60,183 bases of DNA. Source: an uncultured beta proteobacterium (GTDB lineage Bacteria > Pseudomonadota > Gammaproteobacteria > Burkholderiales > Burkholderiaceae). Positions 36,362 through 44,660 of this stretch are shown here, piece after piece. The stretch is from the NCBI GenBank assembly GCA_903935355.1, contig CAIZRK010000044.1, forward strand, positions 1-60,183. Direction: 5' to 3'. Each line of letters opens with the position of its first letter. Position 1 is the first letter of the stretch. The notes under the pieces were generated by a model. It worked only from the letters and a program-made list of their open reading frames with translations, searched no databases and was not told the origin of the DNA. The position numbers were made by a program, and so were the translations under genes.

Positions 36362-36373
36362 CCATCTCAGTCG

Positions 36374-38386
36374 TCAGCTTAATGGTGACTTGAGTCTGTA
36401 ATATTGGATTGATTGCGTAATTAAAACTAAAGCAAACCCAGCAAAACCAACAATATCTGCTTCAGTTGAGGGGTAGGCTAAGGCTGCCCCAGCAATAACC
36501 ATGATAATGCGTTCAAAGACTTTAGTTTTTTCAATAAACCAGCCTTGAAGACCGCCAGCTAGGCAGATAATGCCGATCACCGCAGTAAATGAAACCCAGC
36601 CAATTTGCATCCAATCTGCTTTTTCAAGAGCACTAGTTGAGCCCATCAACAACAAACTTTCACCGGACTTATCTAATACAAACATAAAGGGCACCAAAAT
36701 AGCAGGTGCGACATATTTCCAGGTTTGTAAGGTCGTCTTATATGGATTGCCTTTACATATTGCAGCGGCGGCAAATGGTGATAGTGCTGTGGGGGGTGAA
36801 ACCTCTGAAAGTACTGCATAGTAAAAGATAAACATATGGGCTGCAAAGGCAGGAACCCCTAAGTTAATGAGTGCTGGGGCAGCGATTACCGCGCAAATAA
36901 TATAAGAAGCCGTTACTGGCACCGCCAGACCAACCACCCAAACCACTAGTGCAGTAAAAATTGTAGTTAGTAAGAGTGAGCCTCCCGCATACTGAATCAC
37001 AATTGAGCTGAACTTTAAGCCTAAGCCGGTAAGGGTAACTGTCCCCACAATGAGGCCTGCACCTGCACAAGTTGCAGCAATCGCCAATACGCCAGTAGAG
37101 CCCGAAGCTAAGGCCTTTGTAAGATTGGATTTATATAAACCAGAAAGTATTGGTTCTTTGCCTTTAAACCAATCCCAAGGAATGATAGCGGTATCTTTGC
37201 GCAACATACTGGAAAAAGCAGAGACTACTGTTGCCCAAAACACGGACATCACTGGCGAAAAGCCAAAGAGCATAAACACCACAATAGAGATCAGCGAAAA
37301 AAAGTGAAACCAATACTCTTTAGTTAATTGCCAAGCAGTTTCTGCTGCCTGAAAATGAATATTTTTCATGCCATATTTGCGCACATCAATTTCTACCATT
37401 ACAAATAAACCAAGGTAGAAAAGGATAGTGGGGATGGTTGCCATGAGCAATACATCTAAATATGAGATCTTCAGAAAATCCGCAATTAAAAATGCAGCAG
37501 CCCCAAGCACCGGAGGTGAAATAATGGCACCAAGACCGCCGGCTGCCAATAACCCTCCAGCAGCATTTTTTTCGTAGCCGACCTTTTCTAGCATTGGAGC
37601 GGCAACGGATCCCACAGTAACGGTAGTGGCTACCCCTGAGCCAGATGGCCCCCCCAAAAGAAAAGAGGACATAACGATCGTTCTGCCTACTCCAGAAGAT
37701 TTACCGCCCATTGCCGCAAAAGAAAAGTCGATAAAGAATTTGCCGGCACCTGTAAATTGCAAAAATGCCCCAAAGATAGTGAATAAAATAATGAGAGTAG
37801 CTGAAACATCTACAGCAGTGCCGTAAATCCCCTCCAAAGTCATATACATATAGCCTACTAGGCGGTCTAAATCGTAACCTTTATGAGTCCATGGCGCGGG
37901 TAGGTAATTTCCAAATAGGGCATATAACAAGAATAGGCTGGTGACCCCCACCAAAATGAGGCCATTGGTTCTTCTCACGCTTTCTAAGATGAGTAGGATT
38001 AAGGTGATGCCTACTAAAACATCAGTGGAATTGGGCGCAGTATTTCTATCAAAAAGATCATCACCTGCACTAAGGATGTAATAAGCAATGCCTACTGACC
38101 CGATGGCAAATAAAACATCCCACCACATTAAGCGGTTTTTGAAACGCGCTGCAATAGGAAAGCTTAGAAAAACTAAAAAAAGCACTAAAGCGACATGAAT
38201 AACACGTAATTGTTGGGTTGGAACAATCGAGTAGGCGGCATAAAGATGAAACAGAGACATTCCTACAGCCACTAAGGTAATGAATTTAGCTAAGAGACCT
38301 TTGTAGTCATTTGAGTCTCCCTCTTCTTGTTTAATGAAGGCGTCTAATTTATCTTGTGTTTCGTTGTCAATCACCGCTTCATTCAT
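36374..38386 (-). CDS. TRAP transporter fused permease (4TM/12TM)
   Basis: A 670-residue membrane protein joining the small and large TRAP permease domains in one chain, the type paired with TAXI binding proteins. The large domain has FLLGGPSGSGVATTVTVGSVAAPML and GGLGAIISPPVLGAAAFLIADFL, which are characteristic. About sixteen hydrophobic segments are present. It imports a carboxylate-type solute driven by an ion gradient. Its binding protein gene lies 80 bp upstream, with a hairpin between them. Confidence 0.93.
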   Translation of the reverse strand: MNEAVIDNETQDKLDAFIKQEEGDSNDYKGLLAKFITLVAVGMSLFHLYAAYSIVPTQQLRVIHVALVLFLVFLSFPIAARFKNRLMWWDVLFAIGSVGIAYYILSAGDDLFDRNTAPNSTDVLVGITLILLILESVRRTNGLILVGVTSLFLLYALFGNYLPAPWTHKGYDLDRLVGYMYMTLEGIYGTAVDVSATLIILFTIFGAFLQFTGAGKFFIDFSFAAMGGKSSGVGRTIVMSSFLLGGPSGSGVATTVTVGSVAAPMLEKVGYEKNAAGGLLAAGGLGAIISPPVLGAAAFLIADFLKISYLDVLLMATIPTILFYLGLFVMVEIDVRKYGMKNIHFQAAETAWQLTKEYWFHFFSLISIVVFMLFGFSPVMSVFWATVVSAFSSMLRKDTAIIPWDWFKGKEPILSGLYKSNLTKALASGSTGVLAIAATCAGAGLIVGTVTLTGLGLKFSSIVIQYAGGSLLLTTIFTALVVWVVGLAVPVTASYIICAVIAAPALINLGVPAFAAHMFIFYYAVLSEVSPPTALSPFAAAAICKGNPYKTTLQTWKYVAPAILVPFMFVLDKSGESLLLMGSTSALEKADWMQIGWVSFTAVIGIICLAGGLQGWFIEKTKVFERIIMVIAGAALAYPSTEADIVGFAGFALVLITQSIQYYRLKSPLS

Positions 38387-38431
38387 GTCTCAACCTATAT
38401 TTTTTAATATTTTTTATGGTTTTGATAAAGC

Positions 38432-38458
38432 CCAAGAGCGGACTAGTTCCGCTCTTGG
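38432..38458 (-). terminator. Intergenic hairpin between TAXI binding protein and permease genes
   Basis: A perfect 11-bp stem (CCAAGAGCGGA / TCCGCTCTTGG) with loop CTAGT, 9 bp after the binding-protein stop. Only a weak T-rich tail (GCTTTATC) follows on the minus strand. It may be a partial terminator or an mRNA-stabilising stem that gives more binding protein than permease. Confidence 0.75.
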
Positions 38459-38466
38459 TAGAGCAA

Positions 38467-39417
38467 TTAATTCACTTTGATATTTTTTTCTTTGAAATAC
38501 TTAAGAGCGCCAGGGTGATACTGAATTGGCGAAGAGGCTTGTTTTTGATTTTCAAGAGTTACATTGATATATTCAGCATGGGTACGTACTAAATCCAGCT
38601 TATTATCAAAGACCGCTTTAACAATCTTATAAGCCTCAGCATCTGGCATATTGCCATTGACTACGAGGATGTTGGCAACGCCTGCAACCTTATTGTCTTT
38701 ACCCATCCCGCTGTAAGTTTCTTTTGGGATAGTGGCGCCAAAGTAGAGGTTGCCGTATTGTTTATTCATAGCAGTAACTTCAGCGGCGGAGTCAACCATC
38801 ACAATCTTCATACCAGGACTATTGGCAAGATCAGTAACTGCAGCGGTTGGAAGGCCGCCCACCCAGAAGAAGGCATCAATCTTGCGATCTTTTACAGCAT
38901 TGACCGATTCCGCTACGCTTAAGCGTTCACGCTTGACATCTTTATCCTTGTCAAGGCCAGCAGCCTCGAGCAAGCGAAAAGCCATCACTTCAGTAGCGCT
39001 ACCTGGTGACCCAGTGCTAATACGCTTACCTTTTAAATCTTTCATTGACTTGATACCGGTAGATTCAACTGTCACCACATGCATGAGGTTTGGGTAGAGC
39101 ACTAAGAGGGTGCGTAAATCTACTTTCTTGCCGACAAATTTACCTTCTCCAATTTGAGCATCCTTAGCGGCATCAGCCATCGAAAAACCAACATAAGGTT
39201 TGCCAGTACCAATCAGATTGAGGTTATCTACTGACCCGCCAGTAACTTCTGCTGTAGCTGACATTCCTGGAACTTTATTAGAGAGCATTGCTGCAAGCCC
39301 TCCTCCCATTGGGTAATACACTCCACCAGTACCACCGGTTGCAATAGAAATATTTTGAGCTTGTGCCCCACCCCATAAGATGCTAAGTGATAAGGCGATG
39401 ATTTTAAGCAATTTCAT
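38467..39417 (-). CDS. TAXI family TRAP transporter solute-binding protein
   Basis: A 316-residue periplasmic protein. The signal peptide ends in GGAQAQ, followed by NISIATGGTGGVYYPMGGGLA, the TAXI binding-fold start, and GKRISTGSPGSATEVMA. It delivers the solute to the fused permease encoded downstream. The family binds glutamate or other carboxylates. The adjacent enzymes suggest a sugar acid or hydroxy acid here. Confidence 0.92.
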   Translation of the reverse strand: MKLLKIIALSLSILWGGAQAQNISIATGGTGGVYYPMGGGLAAMLSNKVPGMSATAEVTGGSVDNLNLIGTGKPYVGFSMADAAKDAQIGEGKFVGKKVDLRTLLVLYPNLMHVVTVESTGIKSMKDLKGKRISTGSPGSATEVMAFRLLEAAGLDKDKDVKRERLSVAESVNAVKDRKIDAFFWVGGLPTAAVTDLANSPGMKIVMVDSAAEVTAMNKQYGNLYFGATIPKETYSGMGKDNKVAGVANILVVNGNMPDAEAYKIVKAVFDNKLDLVRTHAEYINVTLENQKQASSPIQYHPGALKYFKEKNIKVN

Positions 39418-39447
39418 TTTTTTGTCTCCTGTTTAGGTCTAATTCTA

Positions 39448-40374
39448 TTAAAGCCCTTGCATGCAAAAATTAATACTTTTTAACTCATTTAGCAACTTCT
39501 CTTGTTGATCTGCGTCTAATTGCATCAGTGGTGGGCGAACACGGAGCCATTGTGCATCTTTACTATAGTGCGCTACCGCTGTTTTCATACCAGCAATCAT
39601 TTGATATTGTGCAAAGATAGAGCGTACTTGATCTAATTCAGTTTGACTTTGATCCGCGTCAGATTTTCTCCAATCTGTAGCTAATTGAGCTATTGCCCTG
39701 GGGTTAACGTTAGCGGTAGCTGAAATACAGCCAACGCCACCAGCTCGCAAAGTACGCAACAAAAATATTTCACTGCCGGCATAAACCCGAAAACCTGATG
39801 GTGCGAGTAATTTAATGACTGATTCAGTATAGGGCCAATCCCCTGAGCTATCTTTCATACCCACAATGGTCTTTGGATACTCTTTTGCTAAACGCTCAAG
39901 CAGAGATAAGCTCAAGTTAATCTTCGTCACGGCAGGGATGTTGTATATGTAAATTTGCAGGCCTGCATCACCCACCTTTTGAATAACCTCTGAAAAATAG
40001 GCGAATAATCCCTCATCAGTGACGTCTTTGTAATAGAAAGGGGGTAGCATTAAAACTCCAGCGCATTGATGTTGAACGGCATGCTTGGTCATCGTTACCG
40101 TGGCGTCAATTGAGCTTGATCCCGTGCCAGGCATCATATGGGCGGGATTTAGGCCACCCTCAATTAAAGCGGTTAAAGTGTTCATCTTTTGGGGTGCGGA
40201 CATCGAGTTTGCTTCTGAATTGGTTCCAAAGATGGCATGCCCGACACCATTAGCCTCAAGCCATTGGCATTGTTTTAATAGTTTTTTGGTATCCGGATGC
40301 CCATCTGCCATAAATGGAGTTAATACGGGCGAGAGCACCGCAGGTAGGGTAGAAGAATGCAAGGAAATAGTCAT
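39448..40374 (-). CDS. DapA/N-acetylneuraminate lyase family aldolase or dehydratase
   Basis: A 308-residue class I aldolase-type TIM barrel. The Schiff-base lysine is K174 (GMKDSSGDW) and the catalytic tyrosine Y144 (IYNIPAV). The GTTGE-equivalent loop reads GTNSEA (residues 50-55), unlike true dihydrodipicolinate synthase. It more likely cleaves or dehydrates a 2-keto-3-deoxy sugar acid, for instance the product of the enolase-superfamily enzyme; this is inferred from context. It sits 30 bp upstream of the TAXI gene. Confidence 0.87.
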   Translation of the reverse strand: MTISLHSSTLPAVLSPVLTPFMADGHPDTKKLLKQCQWLEANGVGHAIFGTNSEANSMSAPQKMNTLTALIEGGLNPAHMMPGTGSSSIDATVTMTKHAVQHQCAGVLMLPPFYYKDVTDEGLFAYFSEVIQKVGDAGLQIYIYNIPAVTKINLSLSLLERLAKEYPKTIVGMKDSSGDWPYTESVIKLLAPSGFRVYAGSEIFLLRTLRAGGVGCISATANVNPRAIAQLATDWRKSDADQSQTELDQVRSIFAQYQMIAGMKTAVAHYSKDAQWLRVRPPLMQLDADQQEKLLNELKSINFCMQGL

Positions 40375-40386
40375 ACATGCTCCAAT

Positions 40387-41316
40387 TTAATTTTTAACTT
40401 CCGTAAGGAGGGGCTCGCGGTTAAAAAAAGCTTCTAAATTATCAATTGCTAAATGGGTCATTAATTGTCGTGTTTCTACGGTTGCGCTACCGATATGCGG
40501 TGTTAATAAGACATTATCAAGATTTAAAAAAGCTAGCTTAGGAGTAGGCTCATTTTCAAAAACATCTAGCGCTGCTCCAGCAATCTTTTTTTGTTGCAGT
40601 GCACTCAAAAGAGCCTCTTCATCCACTACGCTACCACGGGCAATATTAATTAGAAATGATTTTGGTCCAAGAGCCTCTAAGACTTTTGCATTGATCATTT
40701 TTTCGGTAGCTTGCGTTGCAGGGCAGGTTAAGAATAGGACATCGCAGGCAGTTGCTAAGGCTTCGAGATTGGGATAAAAGTCGTAAGGCAATGCTTTCTT
40801 TGATGGTCCGGTATAGGCAATTGTCACCTTAAAGGGTTCGAGGCGCTGAGCAAGATCCTGTCCAATACGTCCCATGCCAACGATGCCAACTGTTTTACCA
40901 GCTAGCGTAGTCGTGATCGGAAAGGGCGCCTGAGACCAAGCCCCATTTTGGACAAAGATGTGAGCTTGGACAATGTGGCGTAATAGGCCAAATAGCATAC
41001 CAATAGCAAGCTCACAAACAGCGTCATTTAAAACGCCAGGGGTATTTGTGATCAAAATGCCCCGTTCTCTCAAGTAGTCTAGAGGGAGGTTGTCATAACC
41101 AACACCGCATGTGGCTACTAAACCAATGTTCGGCATCTGCTCCACCAAAGTTTTAGCTAGTTTGGTATTTGACCGAATTAGGATGGCTTTAAATTGCTCT
41201 TTAGGGGCTGCCTCCTGTGGATCGGAATACAGGGTAGGTTTAAGTCGACGATCAATCACCGCCTGCATCACTTGAGGAAAATGACCAACCTGCAGTACTG
41301 AATTGACTGGGATCAT
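40387..41316 (-). CDS. D-2-hydroxyacid dehydrogenase family protein
   Basis: A 309-residue NAD(P)-dependent dehydrogenase of the glyoxylate/hydroxypyruvate reductase type. The nucleotide motif is VGIVGMGRIGQ, and the catalytic residues are Arg in NIARGSVVDE, Glu in DVFENEP and His in LLTPHIGSA. The family reduces glyoxylate, hydroxypyruvate or tartronate semialdehyde-like 2-keto acids. It is probably the first gene of the minus-strand operon with the DapA-like and TRAP genes, and it is divergent from the 3-hydroxyacyl-CoA dehydrogenase-like gene. Confidence 0.9.
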   Translation of the reverse strand: MIPVNSVLQVGHFPQVMQAVIDRRLKPTLYSDPQEAAPKEQFKAILIRSNTKLAKTLVEQMPNIGLVATCGVGYDNLPLDYLRERGILITNTPGVLNDAVCELAIGMLFGLLRHIVQAHIFVQNGAWSQAPFPITTTLAGKTVGIVGMGRIGQDLAQRLEPFKVTIAYTGPSKKALPYDFYPNLEALATACDVLFLTCPATQATEKMINAKVLEALGPKSFLINIARGSVVDEEALLSALQQKKIAGAALDVFENEPTPKLAFLNLDNVLLTPHIGSATVETRQLMTHLAIDNLEAFFNREPLLTEVKN

Positions 41317-41400
41317 GTCTCACTTACATTTTTATTGGAATAATCTGTGCATTGTAAGCAGATTTTTAATCTTGCTAGTCCCTTTGAAGGAGAAATTGAG

Positions 41401-42342
41401 ATGTTGTTTACCCCAGCTGAAACAAAAGTGTTGATCGTCGGTGGTGGCACCATGGGACGTGATGTGGCGCTTGTCTGTGCACGAGGTGGTTGTGTAGTGC
41501 AGGTACTCGAGTTAGATTCAGAGCGCCGAGCACTTTTACCTGATTATTTTTCCACTACTTTGAGTCAATTAGATTATGGGCACCGTTTCCATTTGCTCTC
41601 CGTTGTTGGGTCATTGGAGGAGATTGATTGGGCCGATGTAGATTTGTTAATTGAATGTATTCCTGAGCGCTTAGATATGAAGCAAGCCTTATTTGCTAAG
41701 TTAGAGCAATATGCCAAACCAGAGACAGTTTTAGCTAGCAATAGCTCTAGTTTTCCTATTAGCGAGATTGCTCGTGGTTTAAAAACAGCTGCCAGAATGA
41801 TTGGCCTACATTTTTTTATGCCTGCCCATTTAGTGCCTTGCGTCGAAGTGGTTTATGGTGAAAAGACCTCACCGTTAGTTGGCGAGAGTTTATCTAGACT
41901 CATGACGGTGTGCGGAATGGTGCCTGTTAGTGTCAAGAAAGATTTACCAGGATTTTTAGCAAACCGTCTTCAACATGCTTTATCTCGAGAAGCATTTGCA
42001 ATGGTTGATGCTGGTATTGCTAGCCTAGAGGATATTGATAAGGCAGTGCGCTTTGGGTTTGGCTTTCGTTATTTGGCAGCGGGACCTGTGATGCAGCGCG
42101 ATCATGCGGGTCTTGAAGTGCATGCAGCAGCAGGAGGAAGTATTTATCCTACGCTGAATAACTCCCCTCATATTGCTCAGTGTTTAGGTGACCGTGTAAG
42201 CAGTGGAAAGTTTGGCATGAAAACAGGAGAAGGATTTTTTCCTTGGACAGCACAGACAATCAAAATTGAACGTGAGCGCTACGATAGTCTTTTACGTGAG
42301 GGCCTTAAGCTAATTCAGAAAGAATTGCCTGAAATTAAGTAA
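41401..42342 (+). CDS. 3-hydroxyacyl-CoA dehydrogenase family protein
   Basis: A protein of about 313 residues, with NAD-binding VLIVGGGTMGRDVALVCARGG. The catalytic region is LASNSSSFPISEIA followed by RMIGLHFFMPAHLVPCVEVV, as in 3-hydroxybutyryl-CoA and L-gulonate-type dehydrogenases. PGFLANRLQHALSREA begins the C-terminal helical domain. The ATG at 41401 has AAGGAG eight bases upstream. Given the sugar-acid context it could oxidise a free 3-hydroxy acid rather than a CoA ester. Confidence 0.87.
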   Translation: MLFTPAETKVLIVGGGTMGRDVALVCARGGCVVQVLELDSERRALLPDYFSTTLSQLDYGHRFHLLSVVGSLEEIDWADVDLLIECIPERLDMKQALFAKLEQYAKPETVLASNSSSFPISEIARGLKTAARMIGLHFFMPAHLVPCVEVVYGEKTSPLVGESLSRLMTVCGMVPVSVKKDLPGFLANRLQHALSREAFAMVDAGIASLEDIDKAVRFGFGFRYLAAGPVMQRDHAGLEVHAAAGGSIYPTLNNSPHIAQCLGDRVSSGKFGMKTGEGFFPWTAQTIKIERERYDSLLREGLKLIQKELPEIK

Positions 42343-42355
42343 AGACCTCATATTG

Positions 42356-42370
42356 ACATTCCTAGAATGT
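42356..42370. promoter_or_regulatory. Palindrome in the cytochrome b561 promoter
   Basis: ACATTC-CTA-GAATGT is a perfect dyad beginning inside a consensus -35 TTGACA (42353-42358), 20 bp before the start codon at 42390. A poor -10 (TTTATG at 42376-42381) would give an almost leaderless transcript. Confidence 0.45.
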
Positions 42371-42389
42371 TTTGTTTTATGCTTGTGCC

Positions 42390-43070
42390 ATGAATAAAAA
42401 AATACGCGTATGGGACCTGCCTATTCGGGTCTTTCATTGGCTTTTAGTGAGCTGCATTATTGCTAGTTTTATTACGGTAAATATTGGCGGTAATGCGATG
42501 CAGTGGCATGGCTATGTGGGTTATTGTGCCCTGACGCTGATCCTATTTAGGGTGTGCTGGGGCTTTGTTGGCTCTTACCATGCTCGGTTTTTGAACTTTA
42601 TTCCCAGTCCTAAGACCTTAAAAGAGTATTTGCTTGGACAATCTACTGCGGTCTTGGGGCATAACCCTTTTGGATCTTTGTCCGTACTTGCCTTGCTTTT
42701 CTCGGTGGGTTTGCAGGCAGTAACAGGCCTTTTTGCCAATGATGACATAGCATTTGAAGGGCCGTTTGCTAAACATGTTTCCAATGCTACTGTAGAGCTA
42801 CTGACTTCGATACATAGAATTAATTCAACTGTTCTCATTATTTTGATTGCACTACATTTAAGTGCTATTTTTTATTACCATCGATTTAAGGGCGAGAATT
42901 TAGTGAAACCCATGTTGGTGGGTGATAAAGAAATTGACCCAAGTGCGCAGGCAAAATATTTACCTACTGACTTGGGTCGCGCATCCAAGGATGGATGTTT
43001 GCAACGGGGCTTTGCTTTGTTTCTGCTTAGCCTAATTGCGCTAATTGTGGGTTACTTCATTACCACTTGA
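42390..43070 (+). CDS. Cytochrome b561-type protein
   Basis: A protein of about 226 residues, a di-haem b-type cytochrome with four main helices plus a C-terminal helix. It starts KIRVWDLPIRVFHWLLVSC, typical of the Ni,Fe-hydrogenase/cytochrome b561 family, with further histidines in MQWHGYVGYC, SIHRINST and ALHLSAIFYYH. It probably passes electrons between quinol and a periplasmic cytochrome. The convergent neighbour encodes a cytochrome c', a known partner type. The ATG at 42390 is preferred to a TTG at 42372. Confidence 0.9.
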   Translation: MNKKIRVWDLPIRVFHWLLVSCIIASFITVNIGGNAMQWHGYVGYCALTLILFRVCWGFVGSYHARFLNFIPSPKTLKEYLLGQSTAVLGHNPFGSLSVLALLFSVGLQAVTGLFANDDIAFEGPFAKHVSNATVELLTSIHRINSTVLIILIALHLSAIFYYHRFKGENLVKPMLVGDKEIDPSAQAKYLPTDLGRASKDGCLQRGFALFLLSLIALIVGYFITT

Positions 43071-43523
43071 TTATTTTTTTCTAAAATCATCGTGACAGCC
43101 TTTGCAGGTTTGTCCCGCAGCGCCAAAAGCTTTCTTGATGCTCTCAAGGTCGCCTGATTGAGCAGCAGTATTCAAATTAGCAACAGCTAACTGCATTTTG
43201 TCTTGGGCGGCTTTAAATTTTGCGCCGTCAGACCAAATATCAGATTGCGCTTTACCTCCTTCAGTTCCAGGCCCAAAAGCTTGCCATGGTAGGGAAGACA
43301 TCATGGCAACGATGGCGGCGTTCTTGGCTACCTCATCTTTGTTATATGGCGCTTCACCTTTGACAACGGCGCCAATTTTTGTGAAAGAGTTACCCATCAC
43401 GGTATATACACTTTGACGATACTTAATGGCATCTTCTGGTTTTTGAAACTGAGCAAACGCTAGACTTGCGCTTGTTAATAAGATTGGTGCAAAAGCAGTT
43501 AAAACAATTTTCTGTAGCTTCAT
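43071..43523 (-). CDS. Cytochrome c' (c556 type)
   Basis: A periplasmic four-helix cytochrome of about 150 residues. The signal peptide ends in LAFAQ. The body has EDAIKYRQSVYTVMG, and the haem motif CKGCHDDFRKK lies at the extreme C-terminus, as in cytochrome c'/c556. The ATG at 43523 gives a proper signal start; the frame is open to 43577. It ends directly against the cytochrome b561 gene on the other strand, with no gap. Its haem would be attached by the Ccm system. Confidence 0.92.
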   Translation of the reverse strand: MKLQKIVLTAFAPILLTSASLAFAQFQKPEDAIKYRQSVYTVMGNSFTKIGAVVKGEAPYNKDEVAKNAAIVAMMSSLPWQAFGPGTEGGKAQSDIWSDGAKFKAAQDKMQLAVANLNTAAQSGDLESIKKAFGAAGQTCKGCHDDFRKK

Positions 43524-43610
43524 CGATGGGCTCCGTTCAGTTTGTATTGAGGTGTTAGTGCTGACAAAAAACAGCATACCGCAGAAGAATGACTCTTGCT
43601 GAAGAGGTTT

Positions 43611-44273
43611 TTAAAAGATCATCCGCAGAGGGGTCACCACAAAGTTAATAATTTCTAAGAAAAAATGACTTAAGGGATTCATCCACAAGCTACTAATAAC
43701 CCCAGTAAAGAGCAGAGCTAGGACAATAAAGAACCCCCAGCGTTCTAGCTTATCAAGGGCCAATGACTGTTTGGTTGGCAGGAGCCCAGAAAGAATGCGT
43801 CCCCCATCAAAAGGCGGGATTGGAAGTAAATTAAAGACTAATAGTCCAATATTCCACATGACCCCTGCTTTAGCCATTGAGGTAAAAAAAGGCTCATTAA
43901 GCTCAAATCCTTGCAGGACTATCCACAGTGCCATCCAGATAATGGCCTGAATGAAATTGGAGCCTGGCCCGGCCAAAGCCACCCAGATTGAGTCTATTTT
44001 TGGCTTGCGTAGGCGTCCATAGTTCACGGGGACTGGCTTGGCGTAACCAATCAGGAAGGGTGAACTGGCCAAAATCAGCAGAAGGGGGATCAAAATAGTG
44101 CCTACGGGGTCTATATGCTTAGCCGGGTTCAGGCTAACTCGCCCAAGCATATAGGCGGTGTTATCACCCAATAGACGGGCCGCATAGCCGTGGGCTGCCT
44201 CGTGAATGGTAATGGCAAATATCAAGGGAATCGCATTTATTGCGACAGCTTGGATAGAATAGTCAGTAATCAT
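43611..44273 (-). CDS. Site-2 protease family protein (peptidase M50)
   Basis: A membrane metalloprotease of about 220 residues. The zinc motif HEAAHG (HExxH) is in helix 1, and the third ligand region is NLLPIPPFDGGRIL (NxxPxxxxDG). It lacks a PDZ domain and belongs to the small group often annotated Zn-dependent protease or YwhC-like. The ATG at 44273 is preferred; the frame remains open to 44357 but would overlap the upstream small gene. The substrate is unknown. Confidence 0.9.
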   Translation of the reverse strand: MITDYSIQAVAINAIPLIFAITIHEAAHGYAARLLGDNTAYMLGRVSLNPAKHIDPVGTILIPLLLILASSPFLIGYAKPVPVNYGRLRKPKIDSIWVALAGPGSNFIQAIIWMALWIVLQGFELNEPFFTSMAKAGVMWNIGLLVFNLLPIPPFDGGRILSGLLPTKQSLALDKLERWGFFIVLALLFTGVISSLWMNPLSHFFLEIINFVVTPLRMIF

Positions 44274-44301
44274 GGCAATATGATATCTATAGGAGTGAAA
44301 A

Positions 44302-44469
44302 GTGACTGACGATAAAAAACCTGAATCAAAACCAGCAGCTAAGCCCGTCTCGGCCAAACCACCGCTACGCCCTCCAGCACCTAAAGGGCCATCAGGCCCT
44401 GGCGGACGCCCTCAAGCTGGCTTTGGTGGTGGAAAAGCTACGATGCGTAAGGCAGGCCGAGGCCGATAG
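44302..44469 (+). CDS. Small Pro/Ala/Gly/Lys-rich basic protein
   Basis: A 55-residue reading frame that starts with GTG six bases after a good AGGAG (44291-44295). The composition is low-complexity: a Lys/Pro/Ala half (DDKKPESKPAAKPV) then a Gly/Arg half ending in KATMRKAGRGR. No membrane helix or known domain is present. It may bind nucleic acid through its basic tail; this is only a guess. It is divergent from the M50 protease gene and 44 bp upstream of another tiny gene. Confidence 0.55.
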   Translation: MTDDKKPESKPAAKPVSAKPPLRPPAPKGPSGPGGRPQAGFGGGKATMRKAGRGR

Positions 44470-44513
44470 TGGATAATTGTCCGATTAATGAATGCGTTTA
44501 ATAAGGATTTAGC

Positions 44514-44651
44514 ATGAATGAATGGCACAAGGAATCAAAAGACGAAATTAACAAAAAGATCATTACTTTGATCGTGATGTTAGCAGCCGCTACCAGCTTG
44601 GCTATTTTGTTTGCTTTAGTAGCTGCTCATACTGGTTACGTATTCCGTTAA
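44514..44651 (+). CDS. Small single-span membrane protein
   Basis: A 45-residue frame with AAGGA at 44503-44507, six bases before the ATG. A charged N-terminus (NEWHKESKDEINKK) leads into one hydrophobic helix (IITLIVMLAAATSLAILFALVAA) and a short YVFR tail. It ends 9 bp before the LigB-type dioxygenase start and may be its operon leader. No family is recognised. Confidence 0.6.
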   Translation: MNEWHKESKDEINKKIITLIVMLAAATSLAILFALVAAHTGYVFR

Positions 44652-44660
44652 TTGAATTTC

